Source: Phycisphaerae bacterium RAS2 (lineage in GTDB: Bacteria; Planctomycetota; Phycisphaerae; UBA1845; UTPLA1). From it: a DNA stretch of 64,000 nt. Of the stretch, positions 53,139-62,246 are shown one piece after another. The position numbers and the translations under genes are program-made. Within the stretch, counting starts at the first letter, position 1. Every line of letters starts with the position of its first letter. Under the pieces are notes generated by a model. The model ran no database searches and was not told where the DNA came from. It saw only the letters and a program-made list of their open reading frames with translations. The stretch spans positions 1,302,001 through 1,366,000 of the forward strand of contig CP036352.1 of NCBI GenBank assembly GCA_007753915.1, written 5' to 3'.

Positions 53139-54668
53139 ATGGGACGATCCCTTACTCCAGCGCGTAAGACCCGAAAAGCCCCCCGAAAGCCCGCCAAGAG
53201 CGGTACCTCGTCCGGCAAACGTGCCGTTGCGCACCGACATGCCGGCAAGCCCGACATCGCGGTCAACCCGGCGTCAGCCGCCGTTTCGTCCGGGGCCTCC
53301 AAGTCAATCCGAACCTACCGCCAGGCGATGGACTTTCTTGGCGCGCAGGTGAACTACGAACGCCGCCCGCCCACGGCCAAGCAGCGCGCCGCGTTCACGC
53401 TCGGTCGGATGAAGCGGTTGATGACCGACCTGGGCAACCCGCACAAGGCGTTTCGCAGCGTCCACATCACCGGCACGAAGGGCAAGGGCTCGACGGCCAC
53501 GATGCTGTATCACATGCTGCGGAACAACGGCATGAACGTCGGGCTGTATACCTCGCCGCACATCATGGACGTGCGCGAGCGGATTGTCGTCAACGACGAC
53601 AAGATTTCCGAGGCCGCCCTGACGCGTTACATCGCGAGGATCGCCGACGTCTCCCGGCACTACGGCGCGGACAAACCAACGTATTTCGAGATTCTCACCG
53701 CGGCGGGGTTTCTGTACTTCCGCGACAAAAAGGTCGAGATCGCCGTGGTCGAGGTCGGCCTGGGCGGCCGGCTCGATGCGACGAACGTCCTGCGCCCGGA
53801 TGTCTGCGGCATCACCAGCATCAGCCACGATCACATGGCGCAGCTTGGCAACACGCTTGAGGAGATCGCCGAGGAGAAGGCGGGCATCTTCAAGGAGAAG
53901 GTGCCGGTCATCAGCGCGCCGCAGCCCAAGAACGTGAAGACCGCGCTTCGCAAGGTTGCCGAGCGCGTCGGCTGCCCGCTCCAGTTCGAGGGCGACGAAA
54001 TCGAGTTCAGCTATCGCTTCGAGTCGTCGCGCGTGGCCGGGCCGCAGGCGCGCATCTGCATCACGACTGCGACGAGCCATTTCGACCACCTGCCCGTGCC
54101 GCTTGTCGGCGAGCACCAGGCGATCAATTGCGGCCTGGCGGTCGGCCTGCTTGACCAGCTCAAGGCCAATGGTCTGAAGCTCGACGAGGAAGCATCCATC
54201 GCCGGACTGGCGAAGGTCAGCCTCGAAGGGCGCATGGAAATGCTCTGCGATGAGCCGCGTGTCCTGGCGGACGGCGCGCACAACGCCGCCAGCATCGACG
54301 CGCTCATGCGCGCCATCGGGCAGAACATCACCTGCGATTCCACCGTGGTCATCTTCGGCTGCTGCGCCGACAAGGACGTGACCGGCATGCTTCGCCTGAT
54401 TCAGAACGGCGCCGACAAGGTCATCTTCACGCGGATCAACTCGCCGCGGTCGGCCGACCCGGCCGAACTGGCCGCCGCATTCGTGGAATTGAGCGGACGC
54501 ATGGCCCAGACCGCGCCGAACCTGGCGACGGCGCTGGAGATTGCCGAGAAGGCCGTCACGCGCGAGGACCTCATCTGCATCACGGGTTCGTTTTATCTCG
54601 TGAGCGAAGCGAAAGCTCACTTCGCAACGCATCCGCATCGCGCGAAGTCAGGAGCTCTGGCGTTCTAG
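53139..54668 (+). CDS. folC: Folylpolyglutamate synthase / dihydrofolate synthase
   Basis: A 509-aa Mur-ligase-like enzyme that adds glutamates to folates. The ATP loop HITGTKGKGSTATMLYHML, SPHIMDVRERIVVN, the FPGS motif VEVGLGGRLDATNV, SHDHMAQLGNTLEEIAEEKAGIF and LADGAHNAASIDAL are intact. It has a 50-60 residue very basic N-terminal extension (RKTRKAPRKPAKSGTSSGKR) that typical FolC lacks. The start ATG 53139 is supported by the promoter at 53102-53130. The last 89 bases overlap the convergent membrane-protein gene. Confidence 0.93.
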   Translation: MGRSLTPARKTRKAPRKPAKSGTSSGKRAVAHRHAGKPDIAVNPASAAVSSGASKSIRTYRQAMDFLGAQVNYERRPPTAKQRAAFTLGRMKRLMTDLGNPHKAFRSVHITGTKGKGSTATMLYHMLRNNGMNVGLYTSPHIMDVRERIVVNDDKISEAALTRYIARIADVSRHYGADKPTYFEILTAAGFLYFRDKKVEIAVVEVGLGGRLDATNVLRPDVCGITSISHDHMAQLGNTLEEIAEEKAGIFKEKVPVISAPQPKNVKTALRKVAERVGCPLQFEGDEIEFSYRFESSRVAGPQARICITTATSHFDHLPVPLVGEHQAINCGLAVGLLDQLKANGLKLDEEASIAGLAKVSLEGRMEMLCDEPRVLADGAHNAASIDALMRAIGQNITCDSTVVIFGCCADKDVTGMLRLIQNGADKVIFTRINSPRSADPAELAAAFVELSGRMAQTAPNLATALEIAEKAVTREDLICITGSFYLVSEAKAHFATHPHRAKSGALAF

Positions 54669-55197
54669 CCGGCGGATGCCGCTGCAGCACGCCGTGGCTC
54701 ACCCCCGCGAGCAGGAAGAACGCCGTCCACGCCAGCGCCAGCACCGCGCCCGTGATGAGCCTCCCAACTCCGCCGAACGTCCACCCCGCCGCAACGACGT
54801 ACGCCCAGTGAAACAGCGCGGCGCACGCTGTCAGCGCCATCACGCCGCGCCCGCTGCGCAATCGGTCGCTTTGCAGGCCGATGCCGGCGGCTGTCAGGGC
54901 AAGCCCGCCGATGAAGCTCACGCAGACCGCCGCGAGCGACCACTTTTGCGCGGCGGTGGCATCTTCGCTTAGCACCACAACACGGCGATCCGGCTCGGCG
55001 GGGCGGGCTTCGGACTGAAACCGCCCGGCGAAGGACCACCAGCAACAGGTGGACAGCGCAAGCAGGAAACCGGCGCTTTGATACACAAATCCGGTTGCAT
55101 GACAAAACGCGCGCGGCGAAGGAGTCCCCTGCGCGGGAGACGGAGCGCCGTCAGGAGATGAGGGGTTGGCATCAGGCGTATTCGCACCGCCGGTCAT
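54580..55197 (-). CDS. Hypothetical membrane protein downstream of yidC
   Basis: A 205-aa protein with a Pro/Ser-rich N-terminus and four hydrophobic segments: GFLLALSTCCWWSFAGRF, WSLAAVCVSFIGGLALTAAG, VMALTACAALFHWAYVVAAG and ITGAVLALAWTAFFLLAG. No family recognised. ATG 55197, 47 bases after yidC on the same strand, so it is probably the last gene of that operon. The C-terminal 30 residues overlap folC antisense by 89 bases, which is unusual for two real genes; the C-terminal part could be extended read-through of a weaker stop. Confidence 0.6.
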   Translation of the reverse strand: MTGGANTPDANPSSPDGAPSPAQGTPSPRAFCHATGFVYQSAGFLLALSTCCWWSFAGRFQSEARPAEPDRRVVVLSEDATAAQKWSLAAVCVSFIGGLALTAAGIGLQSDRLRSGRGVMALTACAALFHWAYVVAAGWTFGGVGRLITGAVLALAWTAFFLLAGVSHGVLQRHPPARTPELLTSRDADALRSELSLRSRDKTNP

Positions 55198-55244
55198 GGT
55201 GTCTCGATTTCAATCGTTGAGCACTCCGGTCGAACCGGATGCAA

Positions 55245-57416
55245 TCAGAATCGCTGCTTCTTGCGTTTCTTCGGCTCCGTTGCTTGGGGCCGCTCGGCCT
55301 GAAGTTTGCGCATCTCCTCGGCGCGATCCTGCATGCGCTGGAAGAACGAGGGCTTCTTCGGTGTCTGCGGCCCGGCGGGCTTCGGGTCGAAGTCGCCGCG
55401 CTCGTCGCGCCGCTTCAGTTGCTTCTTGATGTAGATCTGCTCGGCCATGCCAAGGATGTTGCTCGTAAGAATGTACAGATTCAGCCCGCTGGGGAAGTTG
55501 TAGAAGATGAACCCGAAGAAGATCATCATGAAGTTCATGATCTTCTGCTGCTGGACCATCGGGTCGGGAATGACGCGGCCTTGCTCATCGTACTTCGGGG
55601 CGGGAGGCACGGCGGGCTGGGTCATCTTCTGCATGATCTTCTGCTGCGCGTACATGGTGATGGTCATGATGATCGGCAGCAGGTTGAAGGCGTGGATCGG
55701 GCCCATCATGCTGCCAAGCAGCGGGATGTGATAGGTGCCGGCGAAGGGAATGAGCGCATCGGGCGCCGACAGATCGCGAATCCAGCCGAAGAACGCCTCG
55801 TGTCGCATGTCGATATTTGTATTCAGCGTCGTCCAGAGCGCGACCCATACCGGCATCTGAAGAAACATCGGCAGGCAGCCCAGCATCTGACCGGCGGGGT
55901 TGATGCCCTCCTCGCGGTAGAGCTTCATCGTCTCTTCGTTCAGCTTCTGCTTGTCGTTCTTGAATTGCTGCTGGAGGGCTTCGAGCTTGGGCTTCAGCGT
56001 CGCCATGCCTTTTTGCATCTTCATCATGTTGATCTGCCCCCGCTTGGAGATCGGGTGCAGGATCGTGCGAACGATCAGCACCAGCACGATGATGGCGATG
56101 CCGTAGTTCCCCACGATGCGATAGGCGTGATTGAGCAGCCAGAGCATGACGGTGCGCAGGAACGGGAACGTGCACATCGACGCGTCGGGCGCGTTGATCA
56201 GCTCGAACTTGCGCGGCTCGGCGCCGGGCGCGGCGTTGATCACGCCCGCGCTCTTCGGCCCGAGATAAATGTCTGTCTCAAACGCGTACGTCGCGCCGGC
56301 CTTGATCGGCGATGCCGATGCGTACGTCACGTCGAACGTCAGATCGTCCAGCCTTTCGCCCTCGCCCATCGGCGACCGCGCGACGAGCTTGCTCAACATT
56401 CCCGGCTTGTCGCGCGAGCCGTCCGGCGAGGCCGGTGCGAGCAGCGCGGTGAAGTACTTGTTGCTCAACGCCGCCCAGACGAACTGCTTGTCGCCGGCGA
56501 TCAGCTCCTTCTCGTCGCCCTCCTTGTGGACATCCGCCCGCATGACGACCGACCCGGCCGTGATCTGCCCCGACGAATCCTTGACCGCCGTGACGACGCG
56601 CCGATCCTCGTGTTGCGAATCAATCTGTTTGATGCCGATCGGACCGTTCTCCACCCAGACGATCCGCCGGTCGCGCGGCGACGCGTTCTCGATTTCGTAC
56701 CGCACTCGCATCAGCAGCGAATCGTGTTCCAGGCGATAGGTCTTGCGCAGCTTCAGCACATCGGCGCCGGCCTGTCGGATCGTTGTCGAAAGAGTGACCG
56801 ATTCGCCGCTGTTGTCGGTGCGCCGGTCGGCTGTCCAGTTGGTGCGTTCCAGGTCGATCGTGGCGTTGTCGTCGACGAGCTTCAGGGATCGCGCGGCGAA
56901 CGAGGTGAACGTCTGCCCCGTCGTCGCGTTCTCGATCATGGTGAGCAGCTTGTAGGGATCGTGCTCCGGGTGCTTGCGGTCGCGCGGCACGGTGTTTCGA
57001 TAATCGGCCAGCTTGGCGAACGCGACCGACGCGCCCTTCGCGTTCACCGTGATGGCGCAGGCAAAGGGATTGCGTGATTCGGATTTCACCTCGCGGTTGT
57101 GGTCGTCGCCGATCGTGATGAGGCCGCCCTGCGGGGCTTCAACGACGGTGAAACCCGGCGCAGCCGCGGCGGTCGCGGGCGCGATTGCGGCGGATGAGGA
57201 TGCTTCCGTCGGCGCGGAGGCGGCGGGCGGGGTTGCCGCGCCGTCCTGCGAGGCCGAGCCGCTCGTCGCGAGGGCGTCCTGCGAAGTCGCCGCGGACGTG
57301 GAAGTCGTCGATCGCGGGGGAAGGGGGTACCAGATTTCCATCAGCTTCGACCATCCCATGAGGATGGCGAGGCAGATGACCATCGCAAGGAGGGTCCGTT
57401 TGCCTTGAGAGTCCAT
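55245..57416 (-). CDS. yidC: Membrane protein insertase YidC
   Basis: A 723-aa insertase that inserts and folds inner-membrane proteins, with or without SecYEG. An N-terminal anchor (RTLLAMVICLAILMGWSKL) and a large beta-sandwich periplasmic domain (P1, about 100-440) precede the conserved 60-kDa core: NYGIAIIVLVLIVRTILHPISKRGQ, KLNEETMKLYREEGINPAGQMLGCLPMFLQMPVWVAL (two runs), and LPIIMTITMYAQQKI. It is long for the family because of an expanded Ala/Ser linker and P1. The positively charged tail (KKRKKQRF) suggests ribosome contact. Operon with the phosphoesterase upstream (47-base gap). Confidence 0.95.
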   Translation of the reverse strand: MDSQGKRTLLAMVICLAILMGWSKLMEIWYPLPPRSTTSTSAATSQDALATSGSASQDGAATPPAASAPTEASSSAAIAPATAAAAPGFTVVEAPQGGLITIGDDHNREVKSESRNPFACAITVNAKGASVAFAKLADYRNTVPRDRKHPEHDPYKLLTMIENATTGQTFTSFAARSLKLVDDNATIDLERTNWTADRRTDNSGESVTLSTTIRQAGADVLKLRKTYRLEHDSLLMRVRYEIENASPRDRRIVWVENGPIGIKQIDSQHEDRRVVTAVKDSSGQITAGSVVMRADVHKEGDEKELIAGDKQFVWAALSNKYFTALLAPASPDGSRDKPGMLSKLVARSPMGEGERLDDLTFDVTYASASPIKAGATYAFETDIYLGPKSAGVINAAPGAEPRKFELINAPDASMCTFPFLRTVMLWLLNHAYRIVGNYGIAIIVLVLIVRTILHPISKRGQINMMKMQKGMATLKPKLEALQQQFKNDKQKLNEETMKLYREEGINPAGQMLGCLPMFLQMPVWVALWTTLNTNIDMRHEAFFGWIRDLSAPDALIPFAGTYHIPLLGSMMGPIHAFNLLPIIMTITMYAQQKIMQKMTQPAVPPAPKYDEQGRVIPDPMVQQQKIMNFMMIFFGFIFYNFPSGLNLYILTSNILGMAEQIYIKKQLKRRDERGDFDPKPAGPQTPKKPSFFQRMQDRAEEMRKLQAERPQATEPKKRKKQRF

Positions 57417-57463
57417 TCGGTTCTTTCACTCGCTTTGCAGTCGGCGCGGGCGCCGATCGGCCG

Positions 57464-58219
57464 CTACTTTCCTTCGTACAGCCGCGCGCCAAGAAAATCG
57501 TCGAGATTCGGATTGTCGCGAATCTTCCGCGCCGTCACATCAATGTTGTACGCGATGCGCACAAACTCCACTTCGTCCTCGTTCACGATCACGTAGGCCG
57601 CGCGCGGGTCGCGATCGCGCGGCTGACCCACCGAGCCGACGTTGATGATCACCTTCTCTTCGCCAATCGCGTATTTGGAATTGGCCAGCTCATCCGGCGG
57701 TTCGAAGTAGGGGTCGTCCACGAACACCCCCGGCACATGGGTATGACCGCAGAAGCAGGTCAACTGCTCCATCCGCTCGAAGCTCGCCATCAGCTTCTGC
57801 GGATTGGTGTACACGTCGTCGGGGAACAGGTACTCGTTGATCGGCTTGCGCGGCGAGCCGTGCACAAACAGGATGCCGTCCATCTCGAACCGCGGCGACA
57901 GGCCGCCGAGAAACCGCCATCGCGCGTTGCGCCGCGCGGGGTCCGGCTCGCTTTCCAGTTCCTGTCGCGTCCAGTAGGCCGCCTTCTCCGCCGCGACGTT
58001 GAAGTTCGTCGGCTCGTAAAATACCGCGTGATCGTGGTTGCCGCACAGGCACTTCGTGGCGCGCTGGGAGACCAGGTCCAGGCAGCCGCCCGGCTCCGGG
58101 CCGTAGCCCACGATGTCTCCGAGACAGTAAATTGTCTTTATTCCGCGCTGGTCGATGTCCGCCAGGACCGTCCGCAGGGCCTCAAGGTTTCCGTGAATGT
58201 CCGAAATGATGGCAAACAT
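57464..58219 (-). CDS. Calcineurin-like metallophosphoesterase
   Basis: A 251-aa phosphoesterase of the YfcE/MJ0936-type class. Metal-binding motifs are in order: DIHGNLEAL, GDIVGYGPEPG, GNHDHAV, HGSPRKPINEYL and GHTHVPGVF. Substrate unknown; relatives cleave cyclic nucleotides or phosphodiesters. Cytoplasmic. It lies between trm112 and yidC on the same strand and probably shares a transcript with both. Confidence 0.9.
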   Translation of the reverse strand: MFAIISDIHGNLEALRTVLADIDQRGIKTIYCLGDIVGYGPEPGGCLDLVSQRATKCLCGNHDHAVFYEPTNFNVAAEKAAYWTRQELESEPDPARRNARWRFLGGLSPRFEMDGILFVHGSPRKPINEYLFPDDVYTNPQKLMASFERMEQLTCFCGHTHVPGVFVDDPYFEPPDELANSKYAIGEEKVIINVGSVGQPRDRDPRAAYVIVNEDEVEFVRIAYNIDVTARKIRDNPNLDDFLGARLYEGK

Positions 58220-58266
58220 GAATACGCGCGGGCCGCCCGGAGCGCCGCGCAGCCTCGATTCTGCTT

Positions 58267-58464
58267 TCAGTCGTTCGACGGGCCCCCCGACGCGGCCTCA
58301 TCGACCAGCATGACCGGAATGCCCTCGCGAATCGGATACCGCAGGCCGCAACCGGTGCAGGCCAGCCAGCCCTGAACGTCTTCGCCGGGCCTCGCCGTCT
58401 CCGGTTGAACGGGCTTCTTGCAGGCCGGGCACGCCAGGATGTCCAACAACTGCTTGTCGATCAT
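58267..58464 (-). CDS. Trm112-family zinc protein
   Basis: A 65-aa protein with two CxxC knuckles (LACPACKKP and ACTGCGLRYP), and IREGIPVMLVDEA, the Trm112/YcaR signature. In E. coli the YcaR homologue sits between lpxK and kdsB; here the neighbour is kdsA. It acts as a zinc-binding activator of methyltransferases in eukaryotes, with an unclear bacterial role. ATG 58464 is chosen; the TTG six bases earlier is in frame. A promoter lies about 85 bases upstream. Confidence 0.85.
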   Translation of the reverse strand: MIDKQLLDILACPACKKPVQPETARPGEDVQGWLACTGCGLRYPIREGIPVMLVDEAASGGPSND

Positions 58465-58546
58465 GCCCAAAAGATTCGCCGATGCCTCGCAGGAAAACCG
58501 CTACTCGACGCGAGAACTCAACCAGCCGACCACCGGCCGGACCCTG

Positions 58547-58575
58547 ATGCTAGGGGGTTCACAGGGGATCGTCAA
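58547..58575 (-). promoter_or_regulatory. Sigma70-type promoter for the trm112-phosphoesterase-yidC operon
   Basis: On the minus strand TTGACG (58575-58570), 17-base spacer, TAGCAT (58552-58547). It lies 90 bases after the kdsA stop and about 83 bases before the trm112 ATG. Confidence 0.65.
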
Positions 58576-58664
58576 ACGAGCACATGGGTTGCAAGCTTTT
58601 AAGCGGCAAGCTGTTACGAGGCGATGCGGCGCGTGCGGCACGAAACTGGGGCAGGCGTTGAATC

Positions 58665-59489
58665 TTAGCCTGATTCTACCGCGGATCGAATCTTCCGGCA
58701 GGTTGAAAGCAGCCCTTCGACCTGGTCCAGCGGAAAGACGGTGGCGGAATCGGACTTCGCCGCGTCGGGATTGTCGTGGACCTCAATAAACAGCGCGTCG
58801 CAACCGGCCGCGACCGCCGCCCGCGCGAGCAATGGAACGAATTGCCGCAGCCCGCCGGATTGCGTGCCCTGCCCGCCGGGAATCTGGCAACTGTGCGTCG
58901 CGTCAAACACGACTGGGGCGAACGCGCGCATCACCGGCAGCGCCGTGAAATCGTTCACCAGTCGGCCGTAGCCAAAGAACGAGCCGCGGTCGGTCAGCAG
59001 AACTTTCTGATTGCCCGCGCTGGTCACTTTTCGCACCGCCTGAACCATCTGTTCGGGCGCCATGAACTGGCCTTTCTTGATGTTCACAGGTTTTCCCGTC
59101 CGAGCGGCGGCGACAAGGAGATCGGTTTGTCGACAGAGGAACGCGGGAATCTGCAGGATGTCGCAGACTTCGGCGGCGGGCGCGGCCTGTTGCTCGACAT
59201 GGATGTCCGTCAACACCGGCACGCCGACGCGTCGCTTTACTTCCGCCAGCGTAGCCAGCCCGGATTCCAACCCGGGCCCGCGAAATCCGTCGGCGCTGGT
59301 GCGATTGGCCTTGTCGAAGCTGCACTTGAAGACGTACGGCAGGCCGAGACCTTTACAAATGTCGGCCATCCGCCGTGCGACCATCAGGCAGTGCTCGGTG
59401 GACTCAATGATGCACGGCCCGGCGATGACTGCGAGCGGCCGACCCGCGCCAATCGAGAAAGGACCGATGTCTACGCTTTCGATTCCCAT
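58665..59489 (-). CDS. kdsA: 3-deoxy-8-phosphooctulonate synthase (Kdo-8-P synthase)
   Basis: A 274-aa TIM-barrel enzyme condensing phosphoenolpyruvate with arabinose-5-phosphate. AVIAGPCIIESTEHCL, FKCSFDKANRTSADGFRGPG, PVLTDIHVEQQAAPAAEVCDI, FMAPEQMVQAVRKV and FDATHSCQIPGGQG are family motifs. GPC contains the Cys that contacts metal in metal-dependent KdsA. The start ATG 59489 follows ACGAGG; the frame extends back to 59885 without coding character. With waaA it supports Kdo-containing lipopolysaccharide. Confidence 0.94.
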   Translation of the reverse strand: MGIESVDIGPFSIGAGRPLAVIAGPCIIESTEHCLMVARRMADICKGLGLPYVFKCSFDKANRTSADGFRGPGLESGLATLAEVKRRVGVPVLTDIHVEQQAAPAAEVCDILQIPAFLCRQTDLLVAAARTGKPVNIKKGQFMAPEQMVQAVRKVTSAGNQKVLLTDRGSFFGYGRLVNDFTALPVMRAFAPVVFDATHSCQIPGGQGTQSGGLRQFVPLLARAAVAAGCDALFIEVHDNPDAAKSDSATVFPLDQVEGLLSTCRKIRSAVESG

Positions 59490-59566
59490 GCCCGCGCCTC
59501 GTGATTCGAGCGGCATTCTAGCCGCGGTGTGAGGGCCTCGCAAAATGCAGCGCGGGCTGCGGCGAG

Positions 59567-60325
59567 CTACCAGTAACTTGACGCGCGGCGGGGTTTGACC
59601 GTCCCGTCGGCGTTGAAATTCGAACTGGTCGGCGAGAGCAGGTCGTGCGGGGCGAGCGCCGACCCTGCGCCATGAAGATGCGTAATGTCGTTGAGGCAGA
59701 TCAGGCTTCGGACGCCCGGTGTGCTTCCATCCGGGGCCGGTTCGTGGCGTAGCGCCGTCAACGCTGCATTCTCGATCACGAATCGAAAAGACGGCCCCGG
59801 AATGTCGGTCAGCCAGGCCTCGATCAGCCGCGCGATCGGGCTGCCGTGGCTGATGACGACGACGGTATCGTCCGGTCCGGTCCATCTCGCTTTGAGAAAG
59901 TCCGCCATCGCGCGCGTTCGTTGCAGCATCGACTCCCGCGATTCGTCGACGGCGGGCCAGTCCATCGCTCTACTGCAATCGGGACAGGACTTCGCGATCG
60001 GGAATCGCGCGATGACCTCGTCGATGCCGCCCAGGCCGGTATCGACACGCGACCCGGAGGGCACGTGGTGATACTCCCAGAGTTCCGGGCGGATGAAGAC
60101 CGGGATGTTCGGCCGACCCTCTGCCAAGGCGGCGGCGGTTTGCAGGCACCGGTCAAACGGGCTTGCATAAATGGCGGAAATCGCAACGGGCTTCAGTCGG
60201 CGCGCGACGGCGGCGGCCTGTCGAAGCCCGCGCGGCGTCAACGAGCTGTTCAATCCCGCGGCCGGGTCAACGTTGAAGTGCGATTCGGCATGTCGGATCA
60301 CGTAGGCAAGCACAAGAGGCTCCAA
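59567..60325 (-). CDS. Histidine phosphatase (phosphoglycerate mutase-like)
   Basis: A 252-aa phosphatase of the branch-1 superfamily. The catalytic His is in YVIRHAESHFN, YASPFDRCLQTAAAL provides the conserved Arg, the acid is in PELWEYH, and the second His is in VVVISHGSPIARLIE. Probably cytoplasmic. Substrate unknown. A CPDCSRAMDW insert around residue 114 adds two cysteines. Divergent from the SH3 protein; the promoter of that gene lies just upstream of this start. Confidence 0.88.
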   Translation of the reverse strand: MEPLVLAYVIRHAESHFNVDPAAGLNSSLTPRGLRQAAAVARRLKPVAISAIYASPFDRCLQTAAALAEGRPNIPVFIRPELWEYHHVPSGSRVDTGLGGIDEVIARFPIAKSCPDCSRAMDWPAVDESRESMLQRTRAMADFLKARWTGPDDTVVVISHGSPIARLIEAWLTDIPGPSFRFVIENAALTALRHEPAPDGSTPGVRSLICLNDITHLHGAGSALAPHDLLSPTSSNFNADGTVKPRRASSYW

Positions 60326-60375
60326 TGAAACAAGTCACAGGCCGCCGTTTGGTGGTTGGGGCGACGCGGCTGCGA

Positions 60376-60404
60376 TTGACTTTTCCCGCATTTGGTCGTA
60401 TTTT
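60376..60404 (+). promoter_or_regulatory. Sigma70-type promoter of the SH3-domain gene
   Basis: TTGACT (60376-60381), 17-base spacer, TATTTT (60399-60404), 71 bases before the ATG at 60475. Confidence 0.6.
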
Positions 60405-60474
60405 TCAAGGCGTGCTAGTTCGACGGATCGCGCGCAGCACACTCGCCGCGCGGGGCTTGCAGGGAGGATCAGTC

Positions 60475-62166
60475 ATGCGCAAAGCGTTCATTGCATTTTC
60501 GTTGCTGTGTGTCATGGGCGGGGCCGGTTTGGTCCGGGGTCAATCCACGCCCGCGGGAAGCCCGCCGCCGTTTCCGTGGGAGGGCGAAATCACCGCTTCC
60601 AACGTTTACGTGCGCAGCGGCGCGGGCAGCAATTGGTACCCGACGACCAAACTCAACAATGGTGACCGCGTCGTCGTGCTGGGAGAGAAGTTCGGCTGGT
60701 ATCAGGTCGCGCCGGTTCCCGGCAGCTTCAGCTACGTCGACGCCGCAATGGTGGATCGCGCGGCCGGGGCGAAGAAGGGCACGATCAAACAGGACAAAGT
60801 CTATATTCGGGCGGGCAGCGCGCTGGAATCGCGCAAGAACGCGACGCAGGTCGTGCTGAACAAGGGCGACTCGGTCGAGATTCAGGGCGAGGCCGATGGG
60901 TTCCTGAAAATCGCTCCGCCGCCCGGCGCGACGCTGTTCGTCTCCAAGCAATACGTCCGCCCGGTCGATGCACGGCTGCGCAGCGGCATGGTGGAGAAGC
61001 ACTTGAGCAACCAGCCGCGAAGCCTGCCGCCGGAGAACAAACCGGCGGACATTCCGCCCAGCCCGATGCAGCCGGGCAACGCGGTCGCCGGTGGCGAGGG
61101 CGCCAAGCCTGTTACGCCGCAACCGGGCGCCAATCTGCCGACCGGCGAGCAGCCGACCCAGACGGCCGACGCCTCGACGCCGACCGGCGCCGGAGTGACC
61201 GAAGGGATCAAGGTCCCGATGACTGAAGGCGGCGATGAGGCAGCGACGAGCCAGCCGGGCGCACCGACGAGTGACACGAAGCTGGCAACCGGACCGAGTG
61301 CTGATGGGGCGGCGATGAACCCGGTTGCCGCCGCAGACAAGGCCAAGCCGGACGCCAAGACCGACAAGAAGACGGCATCCGCGGCGAAGACGCCGCCGAA
61401 GAAGGCCGACGTTCCGGCCGGTCAGCCGCGCAAGACGCCCGACCGTTACAAGGCGATGTTGACGGTGCTGGAGAGTGAGCTGGTGGCGATGCTGGCCAAG
61501 CCGCTGGAGCAGCAGGACTCCGAAGGTTTGCGCAAGAAGTACGAAGAGATCGCCAACCAGTCCGAGGAATACGTCCCGGCCGAAGTGGCGAAAATCCGCG
61601 TTCGCCAGCTTCGAGACCGCGCGACGCTCAAGCTGGCCCGCAAGGACTTGAACTCGGACGCCGAAGAAATCGCCGCCTACCGTGCCAACATGGACCAGGA
61701 GCGGATGAAGATCCTGCGCCGAAAGGTCTCCAAGGCGATGGAGCGCTTCGAGTTGGAAGGCGAACTGTGGCGAAGCCACGCCTTCTCGCCGGAGAGCCGC
61801 CGTTACCGACTGGTGGATCCGTCCAGCAAGGCGACCGTTGCGTACGTGGATATTCCCGTCGGCGTTGATCCGAATCCAGACCATCTGATCGGCCGGCTGG
61901 TCGGCATCAACACGCGAACGCAGAAATTTAGTCCGTCGGCTCGCGTTCCCATCGCCGAGGCGCGGGAGGTCATCGACCTCTCGATTCGCAAGATGCCGCC
62001 CGCGGACGAGTTGGGCGAGCTTCCTCCGGCCGGCGCCGGTGCGAATATTCCGGCCGGTGCGGGCAATCCCCTGACCTCCGGAACCCCGGCGAAGCCCGCA
62101 GGAGAGCCTTCCGCCTCGGCGGGCGAGGCGGGCGAGGCGGACGAGGCGGACGATCAGCTGCCCTGA
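60475..62166 (+). CDS. Secreted SH3-domain protein with Pro/Ala-rich linker
   Basis: A 563-aa protein. The signal peptide is residues 1-23 (IAFSLLCVMGGAGLVRG). Two bacterial SH3 domains follow: ASNVYVRSGAGSNWYPTTKLNNGDRV (about 40-95) and KVYIRAGSALESRKNATQVVLNKGDSVEI (about 105-165). A long disordered Pro/Thr/Ala region runs from about 180 to 325. Then a helical region (ESELVAMLAKPLEQQDSEGLRKKYEEI, with a coiled-coil feel) and a beta-rich end with DPSSKATVAYVDIPVGVD. Probably envelope-associated. ATG 60475 follows AGGGAGG; the upstream frame has no coding character. Confidence 0.75.
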   Translation: MRKAFIAFSLLCVMGGAGLVRGQSTPAGSPPPFPWEGEITASNVYVRSGAGSNWYPTTKLNNGDRVVVLGEKFGWYQVAPVPGSFSYVDAAMVDRAAGAKKGTIKQDKVYIRAGSALESRKNATQVVLNKGDSVEIQGEADGFLKIAPPPGATLFVSKQYVRPVDARLRSGMVEKHLSNQPRSLPPENKPADIPPSPMQPGNAVAGGEGAKPVTPQPGANLPTGEQPTQTADASTPTGAGVTEGIKVPMTEGGDEAATSQPGAPTSDTKLATGPSADGAAMNPVAAADKAKPDAKTDKKTASAAKTPPKKADVPAGQPRKTPDRYKAMLTVLESELVAMLAKPLEQQDSEGLRKKYEEIANQSEEYVPAEVAKIRVRQLRDRATLKLARKDLNSDAEEIAAYRANMDQERMKILRRKVSKAMERFELEGELWRSHAFSPESRRYRLVDPSSKATVAYVDIPVGVDPNPDHLIGRLVGINTRTQKFSPSARVPIAEAREVIDLSIRKMPPADELGELPPAGAGANIPAGAGNPLTSGTPAKPAGEPSASAGEAGEADEADDQLP

Positions 62167-62246
62167 TGCGCCGTCGCCGAAATGGGGGCGCCGCGGGGCC
62201 GTTGTCTCCTGTTGACCGGCGTATCCCGACCGGGCGGTGAATTTTC

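Noticed and set aside
55239-57077. A 612-codon open frame on the plus strand
   Set aside because: Antisense to yidC; composition is that of a shadow frame.
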